12,540 nt of DNA from the NCBI GenBank assembly GCA_031264885.1, contig JAISDM010000248.1:1-12540 (forward strand), written 5' to 3'. Shown piece after piece: positions 1 to 6,236 of the stretch; the first letter of the stretch is position 1; each line of letters opens with the position of its first letter. This DNA comes from Peptococcaceae bacterium (lineage in GTDB: Bacteria; Bacillota; Peptococcia; DRI-13; UBA5745). The notes under the pieces are model-generated. The model was not told where the DNA came from. It did not search any database and saw only the letters and a list, made by a program, of their open reading frames with translations. The translations under genes were made by a program, and so were the position numbers.

Positions 1-371
1 CGCTTGTATCTACGACAGAATGGGTCGAGGCAAATTTAAGCGATAATTATGGCATTGGATACGCGTCACTGAGTACGCCGCCTGACATGCATTTCATGCT
101 GAGCCTTTATTATAGGACAGGCGCGACACCGAATTTTCCGGATTACAGGGAAATAGACGATCTTATTCAAGCCGGCAGTGTAGAGCTGGATTCGGAAAAA
201 CGCGCAGAAATATACAAACAGGTGCAAATAAAGTTATCTGAGGATATCCCGTGGTTCCCGCTTCATCTAGTCAATTTGATCATGATCTCTCAACCAAATT
301 TAAAGGGCGTCTATACCAAGGGAGCGGCAGGCTCTGATGTAAGATTTGATCTTGCGTATGTTGAGCAATAA
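1..371 (+). CDS. ABC transporter solute-binding protein, peptide/nickel type (SBP_bac_5), C-terminal fragment
   Basis: The reading frame is open from base 3 back to the window edge, so this is the last ~122 residues of a longer protein; the first ATG inside the window (87) is internal. The C-terminus has the usual end of family 5 extracellular solute-binding proteins: a YREIDDLIQAG segment, then the KRAEIYKQVQIKLSEDIPW helix (the 'R..iy..iq..l..d.pw' pattern), a PLHL strand and the final F-D-L strand. Such proteins capture oligopeptides, nickel or similar ligands outside the membrane and deliver them to an ABC permease. The ligand cannot be told from this piece. The permease and ATPase genes are not downstream, so any partners lie to the left of the window. 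Its third codon positions are richer in A/T than those of the operon further right (the first 60 bases are about 42% GC). The family call is from C-terminal pattern only. Confidence 0.8.
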   Translation, partial: LVSTTEWVEANLSDNYGIGYASLSTPPDMHFMLSLYYRTGATPNFPDYREIDDLIQAGSVELDSEKRAEIYKQVQIKLSEDIPWFPLHLVNLIMISQPNLKGVYTKGAAGSDVRFDLAYVEQ

Positions 372-381
372 ATGTTTGTAA

Positions 382-591
382 TCAATACCCATAATTAGCA
401 ATATTGGATAAAAAAGAGTCGGTTTTTCCTATCCGATTATTCTCCTGCCGGAGCGATGGGGCGCCAACGTTCGAGATAACCTGCATTAGATACATATTGA
501 GAGCGGTTTCCATATCAACACCATATCGGCTGAATATAGACTTTGCTCTCGCCGCCAGTTCTCCGTTCACTTTCACAAATATTGTATCCAT
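382..591 (-). CDS. RelB/DinJ-family antitoxin-like protein, apparently orphan
   Basis: This encodes 69 residues. The N-terminal half follows the RelB/DinJ ribbon-helix-helix pattern: a short beta strand (TIFVKVNGEL), then helix 1 (AARAKSIFSRYGVDMETA) and helix 2 (LNMYLMQVISNVGAPSL), with the typical 'A..iF...G.d...A.n.yl.q' spacing. Family members repress their own promoter and neutralise a YafQ/RelE-type RNase, which is normally encoded directly downstream. Here only 10 bases separate the stop from the stop of the convergent solute-binding protein gene, so no toxin gene fits there, and none is seen upstream. The start is ATG at 591 with a strong ribosome site (AGGAGGGG on the minus strand, 4-6 bases upstream). 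The C-terminal ~20 residues (ENNRIGKTDSFLSNIANYGY) are the part that would contact a toxin and show no clear pattern. An antisense ORF at 404-607 lacks any family pattern and is taken as a shadow. Confidence 0.72.
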   Translation of the reverse strand: MDTIFVKVNGELAARAKSIFSRYGVDMETALNMYLMQVISNVGAPSLRQENNRIGKTDSFLSNIANYGY

Positions 592-601
592 CGCCCCTCC
601 T

Positions 602-635
602 ATTTAGGTTACAGTAAAATTCAGGTTGCAGTAAA
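602..635. repeat. Two tandem copies of a 17-bp unit upstream of the antitoxin gene
   Basis: Bases 602-618 (atttaggttacagtaaa) and 619-635 (attcaggttgcagtaaa) are adjacent copies of a 17-bp unit with two mismatches. A shorter third match, attcaggtt, lies at 667-675 inside the loop of the neighbouring hairpin. The array starts about 10 bases upstream of the antitoxin start codon and partly overlaps its ribosome-site region. Ribbon-helix-helix antitoxins often bind repeated sites here, so this may be an operator; that role is inferred from position alone. Confidence 0.55.
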
Positions 636-651
636 AGCCGAAAATTTGGCC

Positions 652-690
652 AAAATGCCTTCGCGGATTCAGGTTTCGCGAAGGCATTTT
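652..690. terminator. Perfect 14-bp inverted repeat; likely bidirectional intrinsic terminator
   Basis: aaaatgccttcgcg (652-665) is exactly complementary to cgcgaaggcatttt (677-690), with an 11-base loop. In each direction a 9-bp GC-containing core is followed by ATTTT, as expected for an intrinsic terminator working both ways. It lies 57 bases beyond the stop of the hybrid kinase gene, so it probably ends the minus-strand FIST-kinase transcript. It could also stop plus-strand transcription from the solute-binding protein gene. It also sits between the promoter-like box at 716-727 and the antitoxin start. Confidence 0.75.
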
Positions 691-715
691 ATGTTCGTGG
701 CCGACTGATTCTATT

Positions 716-734
716 ATTATATCACATGACACAT
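716..734 (-). promoter_or_regulatory. Minus-strand extended -10 promoter-like box upstream of the antitoxin gene
   Basis: Read on the minus strand this gives TGATATAAT at 724-716, a TGN plus a perfect TATAAT, preceded by repeated ATGTG motifs. No good -35 is present, which extended -10 promoters tolerate. Transcription would start near 709 and pass through the 652-690 hairpin before the antitoxin gene, giving a leader of about 118 bases. The same sequence recurs at 4084-4105 upstream of the FIST gene. Promoter activity is predicted from sequence only. Confidence 0.45.
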
Positions 735-747
735 CCGGCGTATAGGA

Positions 748-2847
748 TCACGTCCACACAAGATATTTCCGCAGTCTGGCGAGCACTTCGTCCAAATTCA
801 AGGGTTTGCCTACATGGCCGTTCATGCCCGCTTTAAGGCAGTTTTCGATATCTTCCCGGAATACGTTGGCGGTCATGGCAATGATGGGGACGGTTTTCGC
901 TGTGGGCAAATCCAGCGCCCGTATGCTTCTGGTGGCTTCGTAACCGTCCATTTCCGGCATTTGCACGTCCATAAAGATCATATTATATTGATCGGGCGCG
1001 GCGCTGAAGCGTTTAACGGCCTCTTTGCCGTTTTCCGCGCAGTCGATGACCAGTCCGGTAGGTTCCAGCAGCGCCAGCACGATCTCCCGGTTGATTTCCA
1101 CGTCTTCCGCCAGCAGAATCCGGAAGCCTTCAAAGCAATCCGTTTCGTCAGGCGGTTCCTCCGTTGCCAGCGCGCTGCTTACGCCCAGACACTCGTTGAT
1201 ACAGTCCACGATATCGGAAGGGAACAAGGGTTTCGGCAAAAACCGGTTCACGCCCGCTTTCCTCGCGTCGTCCTCGATCGCGTTCCATTCCGCGGAAGTC
1301 GTCATCATGACGACGGATTTGCCCGCCCCGCGCTCCTGAATTTTGTGGGTGAGCTCCACACCGTCCATGCCCGGCATCTTCCAGTCCACAAAATATACGT
1401 CGTAGGGATCGTTCCGCCCGATGAGCGCCAGAGTCTCCTCCCCGTCGGCGGCTATGTCGCAGGCGATGCCCAGGCTCTGCATAATTTCTTTGAAATATTC
1501 CCGGGCTTCCGGCACGGCGTCCGCCGCCAGTATGCGGATATTTGACCAGTTGACGCCGGGATTCAACAGACTGTTCCGCTTATCCGCGCCGCGGCGCGCT
1601 TGAATCGTAAAGGCAAATACGGCCCCTTTCCCCAGTTCGGATTCTATCCATATTTTGCCGTTCATCATCTCCACAATACGCTTAGAGATCGCGAGACCGA
1701 GTCCTGTTCCGCCAAACTTGCGGGATGTGCTGCTTTCGGCCTGCTGAAACGAGGTGAATAATCTCGCCTGCTGTTCCTCCGAAATGCCGATGCCGGTATC
1801 GGATACTTTGATTTGCAGGGTGCAAACATCATATTTCTCTTTCGTTAATTGCGCGTCAAGATGGATGTCGCCGTATTCCGGCGTGAACTTCACGGCGTTG
1901 GAGAGCAGGTTTATGACGACCTGAAACAGCCGCTGCTCGTCGCCGATCAAGTAATGCGGGATGTGTCTGTCGATGTGTATCGTGAAATTTTGCTTCTGTT
2001 CCTCCACCCGGAAATTAATCACATTGGCCGCCTTCTGGAGCATCTCTTCAAAGTTGAATTCCACGGAAGTAAGCTCAAGCTTATTCGCCTCGATTTTTGA
2101 CATATCCAGTATGTCGTTGATGATTCCCAGCAGATGCGTGGAAGCGCTCTCGATTTTTCCGAAGGCGTAATCTTTCCGGTCCGCGTCGGAGGCCGATTTT
2201 CCAATAGAAACCATTCCGATAATGGCGTTCATCGGCGTTCGTATTTCATGGGACATGTTGGCGAGAAAATCGCTTTTAGCGCGCGAAGCTGTTTCCGCCG
2301 CTATTTTTGCCTGAGACAGCTCGGTGATATCGCTCATTACGACGACGGCGCCGAGGCATATGCCGTCTTTCTCTATGGCCGGCGTAATTTCCACCCGAAA
2401 GACGAATTCGTTTCCGTCCAGAAACGTCACTTTTTCCTCATACCGCTCCGGCTGCCTGTTGCGGATTACATCCGTGCAGCGCGCGTCCATGGCGCCCACC
2501 CAATCCGCCGGCATGACCTTCTCAAAGAGCGCGGCGAAAGGCTGCTCCACCATTTCACGCATATCGCCGTATCCCAGGAGCGCCACAGTCTCGTCGCTTC
2601 CCAGCACAAACTGCATTTGGACGTCAAGCATAAACGTGATGCCCGGCGTGTTCTTCAGCAAGAGCTTGTTGTAAAAATTGGACATCTCTTTGGCTGCTTC
2701 GTTCGCGTCGCGCAGACGTTCTGTCTGTTCGTGCATAATGGAAAGCGCGCGGTGATCCCTTTCCAGTTTTTTGTACTGACGCACGAGCTGATTGTATTCT
2801 TTTTGCCAGTTTTTTTCGGTGATGTTGTCCATGACGCTGTTATCCAT
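748..2847 (-). CDS. Soluble hybrid sensor histidine kinase (PAS-HisKA-HATPase_c-REC-REC)
   Basis: Counting from ATG 2847 (699 aa), the order is: N-terminal helical/coiled-coil stretch (~5-60); PAS-like domain (~60-175, ending at the DITELSQAK linker); HisKA with phospho-acceptor His200 in SHEIRTPMN; HATPase_c with N box (Asn317 in NLLSNAVKF), G1 (DTGIGI) and G2 (GGTGLGL); REC1 (~436-553, Asp488 in VDWKMPG, Lys539); REC2 (~575-695, Asp627 in MDVQMP, Lys681). There is no signal peptide or membrane helix, so it is cytoplasmic. It should autophosphorylate on His and pass phosphate to its receivers; no HPt or DNA-binding output domain is attached, so the final target lies elsewhere. REC1 reads LAADA where receivers normally carry two adjacent acidic residues, so it may be weak. 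It lies directly downstream of the FIST gene, the likely sensory partner. A TTG at 2868 would add seven residues and overlap the FIST gene, but has no ribosome site; ATG 2847, 8 bases after the FIST stop, suits translational coupling better. Confidence 0.92.
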   Translation of the reverse strand: MDNSVMDNITEKNWQKEYNQLVRQYKKLERDHRALSIMHEQTERLRDANEAAKEMSNFYNKLLLKNTPGITFMLDVQMQFVLGSDETVALLGYGDMREMVEQPFAALFEKVMPADWVGAMDARCTDVIRNRQPERYEEKVTFLDGNEFVFRVEITPAIEKDGICLGAVVVMSDITELSQAKIAAETASRAKSDFLANMSHEIRTPMNAIIGMVSIGKSASDADRKDYAFGKIESASTHLLGIINDILDMSKIEANKLELTSVEFNFEEMLQKAANVINFRVEEQKQNFTIHIDRHIPHYLIGDEQRLFQVVINLLSNAVKFTPEYGDIHLDAQLTKEKYDVCTLQIKVSDTGIGISEEQQARLFTSFQQAESSTSRKFGGTGLGLAISKRIVEMMNGKIWIESELGKGAVFAFTIQARRGADKRNSLLNPGVNWSNIRILAADAVPEAREYFKEIMQSLGIACDIAADGEETLALIGRNDPYDVYFVDWKMPGMDGVELTHKIQERGAGKSVVMMTTSAEWNAIEDDARKAGVNRFLPKPLFPSDIVDCINECLGVSSALATEEPPDETDCFEGFRILLAEDVEINREIVLALLEPTGLVIDCAENGKEAVKRFSAAPDQYNMIFMDVQMPEMDGYEATRSIRALDLPTAKTVPIIAMTANVFREDIENCLKAGMNGHVGKPLNLDEVLARLRKYLVWT

Positions 2848-2855
2848 AATAGGGC

Positions 2856-4049
2856 TCAAAACATGCAAAAGGTGACGGAGCAGTTATGAAAGCGGTTGGA
2901 AGCCTCGCCGTCCTTGTAACGGGCGGGGCATATCTCGCCGAGGCAATACGCGCCCGCCAAAGAAATGCCCTCCGGAAGCATTTCGGAGAGGATCCGCCCC
3001 TCGGCGTCGGCTTCGGCGCCGAGAATCATCGCGCGTCCGCAGCAGGAGATACAGAGAATGGTTGAGTATTCATAATCCGGCGCCAGTTCCACTTCCCGCA
3101 GCAGCGCGGTCATGGAATCACGGCAGGCCGCTTTGATGTCGGTCTTATTGACCAGGCATATATTGGCCAGTGTTCCTGTGGGCACGTCGCCCACGAAGGC
3201 GCCGGCGCCGGTTTCATGGTCAATGCTCAGAATATGCCGCATCAGCGGAACCTCATCCTCCGCGTCGTCCCGGGTCAGCATCATGGGGTAGGACGTGAAC
3301 GCCAGCAGGGGATCGGCCACATCCGTCTTTAACCCGAAGCCTTCCAAATATTCGACCAGGGTCTCGCTCCCCACGCGGCGAACCACATTCCCTTCCGCCT
3401 CTACCACGCGGCGTATGCGTTCGGCGAAACGCGAAGTGACGTGCCGAATGGCAAAGGCGGGCTTTATATTGCCCCAAACGCCGACCATCACCAGCGCGTC
3501 CCGGTATTCGGCGCCGGACAAAAACACGCGGGCCCGCTCGTAATCATAGTCGTCTGAAGCGACGCCGCCCATTACGGGAGCGTTTCCCGCGGCTTTGGAT
3601 AAAATTTCAGGATACCGGTCCCCGGAAAAAGGCATCCCATTGGGACAAAAAACAAAGAGGACACCCGGCTTCGCGTCATAAGCCGCGGCTTTTTGCGCGG
3701 TTTCCTCATAGACTTTGACAATGGCCGCCTCATAATCACCTTGGGAGAGCGGTCCGGAAACGGCCGGGAAAAAGCCGCAGTCCTCCGCTGTCAGAACCGT
3801 CAGCACCGCCGCCGCCTCATGATGGCCGCCCGAATCTATGGTGGCAAGGGTCGTCATGCCGGCAATATCCACGCCCAATAGGTTTTTCAGCTCCATTGAG
3901 AGGGCCGGCGCGTCCATATCCGCGTCGCAGAGCAAAATGCCGGCCGCGTTTTTTTCGAGAACCAGCTTCTCCTTGATGGCGTCCGCCAGCTGGCGGGCGG
4001 CTTCCCCGGCGTCGTCTATCTCATATGTAATGGCAGTCGCGCTTTTCAT
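2856..4049 (-). CDS. FIST-domain (FIST_N + FIST_C) sensory protein
   Basis: This is a 397-residue soluble protein. The N-terminal ~215 residues fit FIST_N: alternating strands and helices, a GMTTLATI turn, then PGVLFVFC and APVMGGVASDDY. The remainder fits FIST_C, with TILCISCCGRAMILG and the strongly typical close GAYCLGEICP (366-375), a Gly-Glu-x-x-N segment and HNCSVTF at the end. FIST proteins are predicted small-ligand sensors that work with histidine kinases, diguanylate cyclases or chemoreceptors. Here the kinase gene follows by 8 bases on the same strand, implying one sensing module split over two polypeptides. The C-terminal half is rich in cysteine (ISCC, YCLGEIC, HNC, FCM), which could suit a redox or metal cue, though this is speculative. 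The start is ATG 4049, with an AAAGGA site at somewhat long spacing and an extended -10 promoter 34 bases upstream. Confidence 0.9.
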   Translation of the reverse strand: MKSATAITYEIDDAGEAARQLADAIKEKLVLEKNAAGILLCDADMDAPALSMELKNLLGVDIAGMTTLATIDSGGHHEAAAVLTVLTAEDCGFFPAVSGPLSQGDYEAAIVKVYEETAQKAAAYDAKPGVLFVFCPNGMPFSGDRYPEILSKAAGNAPVMGGVASDDYDYERARVFLSGAEYRDALVMVGVWGNIKPAFAIRHVTSRFAERIRRVVEAEGNVVRRVGSETLVEYLEGFGLKTDVADPLLAFTSYPMMLTRDDAEDEVPLMRHILSIDHETGAGAFVGDVPTGTLANICLVNKTDIKAACRDSMTALLREVELAPDYEYSTILCISCCGRAMILGAEADAEGRILSEMLPEGISLAGAYCLGEICPARYKDGEASNRFHNCSVTFCMF

Positions 4050-4083
4050 GGGATTTCAGTCCTTTCACGTCACGATATGATTC

Positions 4084-4105
4084 ATTATATCACATAACGA
4101 CACAT
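4084..4105 (-). promoter_or_regulatory. Extended -10 promoter of the FIST-kinase operon
   Basis: The minus strand reads TGATATAAT at 4092-4084: a perfect -10 box with the TG extension. The -10 lies 34 bases before the FIST ATG, so transcription would begin near 4077 with a leader of about 27 bases. The -35 region is poor. Two ATGTG motifs lie just upstream (ATGTGTC, then ATGTGA), and the same arrangement, three bases shorter, recurs at 716-734. Confidence is good for the -10 and lower for any regulator site. Confidence 0.6.
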
Positions 4106-4165
4106 AATAAAGGGCAAAAAAAGTTAATTGCGATTTGTGATTTATGGGTATTGTTTCCCGCCCTC

Positions 4166-4194
4166 TTGCGAACCGGGCGGAAGGCTGTTAAAAT
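4166..4194 (+). promoter_or_regulatory. Sigma-70/sigma-A type promoter of the yicC-DUF116 operon
   Basis: TTGCGA (4166-4171) and TAAAAT (4189-4194) are separated by exactly 17 bases, matching consensus at 4 of 6 and 5 of 6 positions. Transcription would start near 4201, leaving a ~60-base leader before yicC. It faces away from the FIST promoter, with about 76 bases between the two -10/-35 elements. No other convincing promoter was noticed in the short gaps of the downstream genes, so this one may serve the whole run. Confidence 0.6.
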
Positions 4195-4222
4195 AGGGAG
4201 GTAATATTCCGGCGAAAGAAGC

Positions 4223-4245
4223 CGCGCGGCGGAACGGGCCGCGCG
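4223..4245 (+). promoter_or_regulatory. GC-only hairpin in the yicC 5' leader
   Basis: cgcgcggc (4223-4230) pairs perfectly with gccgcgcg (4238-4245) around a 7-base loop. The hairpin ends about two bases before the yicC ribosome site (AGGGAGGA, 4248-4255). It has no following U-run, so it is not a terminator. It could stabilise the transcript or hinder ribosome access; both are inferences from position. Confidence 0.5.
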
Positions 4246-4261
4246 AGAGGGAGGAAGCCTT

Positions 4262-5140
4262 TTGATTCGCAGTATGACAGGGTTCGGCAGGGGCGAGGCG
4301 TCCGGTTCCGCGCAAAAAATCCTTGTGGAGATCAAGGCGGTGAATCACCGCTATGGGGAAGCGGCCGTCCGGCTGCCGCGGGTTTACGCCGCTTTGGAGG
4401 AACGTGTCCGCAGGCATGTGTTGAATACGGTTTATCGCGGGCGGACAGAGGTTTTTATAAAAATAGAGGATGTTTTGGGAACGGACCGGCGGATCAGGGT
4501 CAACAAAGAGGTGGCGCTGGCATATTATGGGGCGATGAGAGAATTGGCGGCGGAACTGGGGATTTCCGCGGACATTCAGGCGTTTCAGCTCGTTCAGCTG
4601 CCGGAGGTGGTTGTGACGGAGGAACCGCAGACGGATATAGAGGCCGTTTGGGACCTATGCCGGGCCGCCTTGGATGAGGCGCTGAGGGAACTGACCGCCA
4701 TGCGCGAGGCGGAAGGCGCCAAGCTTGAGGCCGACTTCATGGGCAAGCTTGAGTGGCTGAAACGGCAGACACAAGCCTTGACGGATCAGGCGCCCCGGCT
4801 GGCGGCCGCGTATTATGAGAATCTGTTGGGGCGCCTGCGCGATCTGGCCGGCGAGATCCCCCTGGATGAATCCCGGCTGGCGATGGAGGCGGCTTTGACG
4901 GCGGACAGGTGCTGTGTGGATGAGGAATTGGTCCGGCTGGACAGTCACATACGCCAGTTTCATGAGATCCTGGGGGAGGGGAAGCCGGTCGGGCGCAAAC
5001 TGGACTTCTTGCTCCAGGAAATGAACCGGGAGGTCAATACCATAGGCTCGAAGGTCGACGATCTGGAGATGTCGCGGGTGGTGATCGATATGAAAAGCGA
5101 ACTGGAAAAAATCAGGGAACAGGCGCAGAACGTGGAATAA
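4262..5140 (+). CDS. yicC: YicC/YloC family endoribonuclease
   Basis: This 292-residue protein has the two conserved family parts. The N-terminal domain (~1-155) begins MIRSMTGFGRGEA and has EIKAVNHRYGE and YRGRTEV. The C-terminal DUF1732 domain (~207-292) has KLDFLLQEMNREVNTIGSK and ends in the typical EKIREQAQNVE. YicC proteins form oligomeric RNases implicated in small-RNA and mRNA turnover in the cytoplasm. Length agrees with the family (about 290). The start is TTG at 4262, because it places the family's M-I-x-S-M-T-G-F-G-R start correctly and has an AGGGAGGA site six bases upstream; an ATG four codons in would remove conserved residues. It is the first gene of the operon, and remA begins 16 bases after its stop. 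YicC next to remA and gmk is the usual Bacillota arrangement. Confidence 0.93.
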   Translation: MIRSMTGFGRGEASGSAQKILVEIKAVNHRYGEAAVRLPRVYAALEERVRRHVLNTVYRGRTEVFIKIEDVLGTDRRIRVNKEVALAYYGAMRELAAELGISADIQAFQLVQLPEVVVTEEPQTDIEAVWDLCRAALDEALRELTAMREAEGAKLEADFMGKLEWLKRQTQALTDQAPRLAAAYYENLLGRLRDLAGEIPLDESRLAMEAALTADRCCVDEELVRLDSHIRQFHEILGEGKPVGRKLDFLLQEMNREVNTIGSKVDDLEMSRVVIDMKSELEKIREQAQNVE

Positions 5141-5156
5141 CGCAGGGGTGAAACAG

Positions 5157-5429
5157 ATGGAGATCAAGCTTATCAATGTGGGTTTCGGGAATATTGTGGT
5201 CGCGAATCGGGTCCTGGCCATCGTCAGTCCTGAATCGGCGCCGATCCGGCGCAGCGTACAGGAGGCCAAGGACCGGAATCAGCTGATCGACGCGACCTAC
5301 GGAAGAAAGACCAGGGCGGTGCTGATTCTCGATACCGGGCATGTGGTTCTGTCGGCGATTCAGCCGGATACTATGGCAAACCGGATCGGCGCCAGGACCG
5401 CCGGGCATAACGAAGAGGCTGAGGCATGA
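5157..5429 (+). CDS. remA: RemA family DNA-binding regulator (DUF370)
   Basis: From ATG 5157 this gives 90 residues closely following Bacillus subtilis RemA: EIKLINVGFGNIVVANRVLAIVSPESAPIRR, then RNQLIDATYGRKTRAVLILD and VVLSAIQP. RemA forms ring-shaped oligomers that bind DNA and, in B. subtilis, activate biofilm matrix and osmolyte genes; the regulon in this organism is unknown. A GTG at 5148 would add three residues, but AGGGGTGA (5144-5151) is well spaced only for the ATG at 5157, which also matches the family's usual N-terminus. The stop overlaps the gmk start in an ATGA, indicating translational coupling. The last ~12 residues (ARTAGHNEEAEA) form a non-conserved acidic tail. Confidence 0.94.
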   Translation: MEIKLINVGFGNIVVANRVLAIVSPESAPIRRSVQEAKDRNQLIDATYGRKTRAVLILDTGHVVLSAIQPDTMANRIGARTAGHNEEAEA

Positions 5430-6004
5430 ACATGAGTCAGGGGAAATTATTTGTATTATCGGGACCCTCCGCCGTGGGGAAGGGGAGTCTGTGCCGGCTT
5501 TTGCTGGAGCGGGATCCGGAGCTGACTTTGTCTGTTTCGGCCACGACGCGCGCCCCCCGGAGCGGGGAGATCCACGGGAAAGAATATTTTTTTTACAATG
5601 AAAAGGATTTTGAGGGGATGATCCGGCAGGATTCTTTCCTGGAGTGGGCGAAAGTGTATGATCATTATTATGGGACGCCGAAGGCTTATGTGGATGAAAT
5701 CCTGAACTCGGGGAAAGACTGTATTCTGGAAATTGACGTGCAAGGCGCGCTGCAGATCAAAAAAAGACGCCCCGGCGCGGTCTTGATTTTTATTAAACCA
5801 CCTTCCAGAGAAGCCCTGGCGGAACGGATCCGGAAACGCGGAACCGAAAATTCCGACGAGATTCAAAAACGCGTCAGCCAGGCGGATTCTGAAATGTCCT
5901 ATCAAAGTGAATACCGGCATGTGGTGGTGAACGACGATTTGCTCAGGGCGGCGGACGAAGTTCAAGGGATTATGAACGGATACAGACAGGAGGAAAACGG
6001 ATGA
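5426..6004 (+). CDS. gmk: Guanylate kinase
   Basis: It converts GMP plus ATP to GDP plus ADP, an essential step of guanine nucleotide synthesis and salvage in the cytoplasm. The 192-residue protein carries the P-loop GPSAVGKGS (13-21, Lys19), the GMP-binding TTRAPRSGE (40-48), FLEWAKVYDHYYGTP (71-85) and LEIDVQGALQIK (101-112). The lid follows with arginines at KPPSREALAERIRKRG. The P-loop has Ala and Ser where many homologues have Gly and Thr, which is conservative. Length is near the family norm (about 205). A second ATG at 5432 would remove two residues and also has a usable ribosome site (GAGG, 7 bases away). It overlaps remA and rpoZ by four bases each (ATGA), so all three are probably translated in a coupled way. 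Confidence 0.97.
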   Translation: MNMSQGKLFVLSGPSAVGKGSLCRLLLERDPELTLSVSATTRAPRSGEIHGKEYFFYNEKDFEGMIRQDSFLEWAKVYDHYYGTPKAYVDEILNSGKDCILEIDVQGALQIKKRRPGAVLIFIKPPSREALAERIRKRGTENSDEIQKRVSQADSEMSYQSEYRHVVVNDDLLRAADEVQGIMNGYRQEENG

Positions 6005-6216
6005 AACAACCCCCAATCGATACCCTGATGGAAAAATTAGACTCCAAGTACGCGCTTGTGGTGGCCGCGGCCAAACGGGCGAGGATTCTGACCGGAGGCA
6101 AGGAATCTCTGATCAAAAACCTCCCGCCGGATGTGCGCAAGCCGGTGAGCGTGGCTTTGGAAGAAATTATGGAGGACAAAATCGACATTGAAATGCCCAA
6201 GGGCGGCATTAAATAA
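6001..6216 (+). CDS. rpoZ: RNA polymerase omega subunit
   Basis: This 71-residue protein matches the omega fold: PIDTLMEKLDSKYALVVAAAKRAR is the conserved region that grips the beta-prime subunit C-terminus, followed by KPVSVALEEI in the second conserved helix. Omega helps assemble and stabilise RNA polymerase. The start ATG overlaps the gmk stop (ATGA) and has an AGGAGG site with about six bases spacing. The gmk-rpoZ pair is one of the most widespread bacterial gene pairs. In many Bacillota the next gene is coaBC; here it is metK, 20 bases on. Confidence 0.95.
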   Translation: MKQPPIDTLMEKLDSKYALVVAAAKRARILTGGKESLIKNLPPDVRKPVSVALEEIMEDKIDIEMPKGGIK

Positions 6217-6236
6217 CCAGGACAGGAGAGATATGA

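Noticed and set aside
404..607. A 67-codon plus-strand open frame over the antitoxin gene
   Set aside because: The minus strand has a strong ribosome site and a RelB/DinJ-like pattern; the plus frame has neither.
814..1545. A 243-codon plus-strand open frame opposite the hybrid kinase receivers
   Set aside because: It mirrors the REC1-REC2 coding region, has no ribosome site or domain pattern, and its composition is that of a shadow frame.
2134..2889. A 251-codon plus-strand open frame opposite the PAS/HisKA part of the kinase
   Set aside because: The kinase frame on the other strand contains clear H, N and PAS features; the plus frame shows only Arg/His-rich shadow sequence.
4090..4417. 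Minus-strand open frames across the yicC promoter and 5' end
   Set aside because: They overlap two good divergent promoters and conserved yicC sequence, and their translations are Arg/Pro-rich with no domain.
6217..6236. Possible SAM riboswitch upstream of metK
   Set aside because: Only 20 bases separate rpoZ and metK, far too few for any known SAM-binding aptamer.
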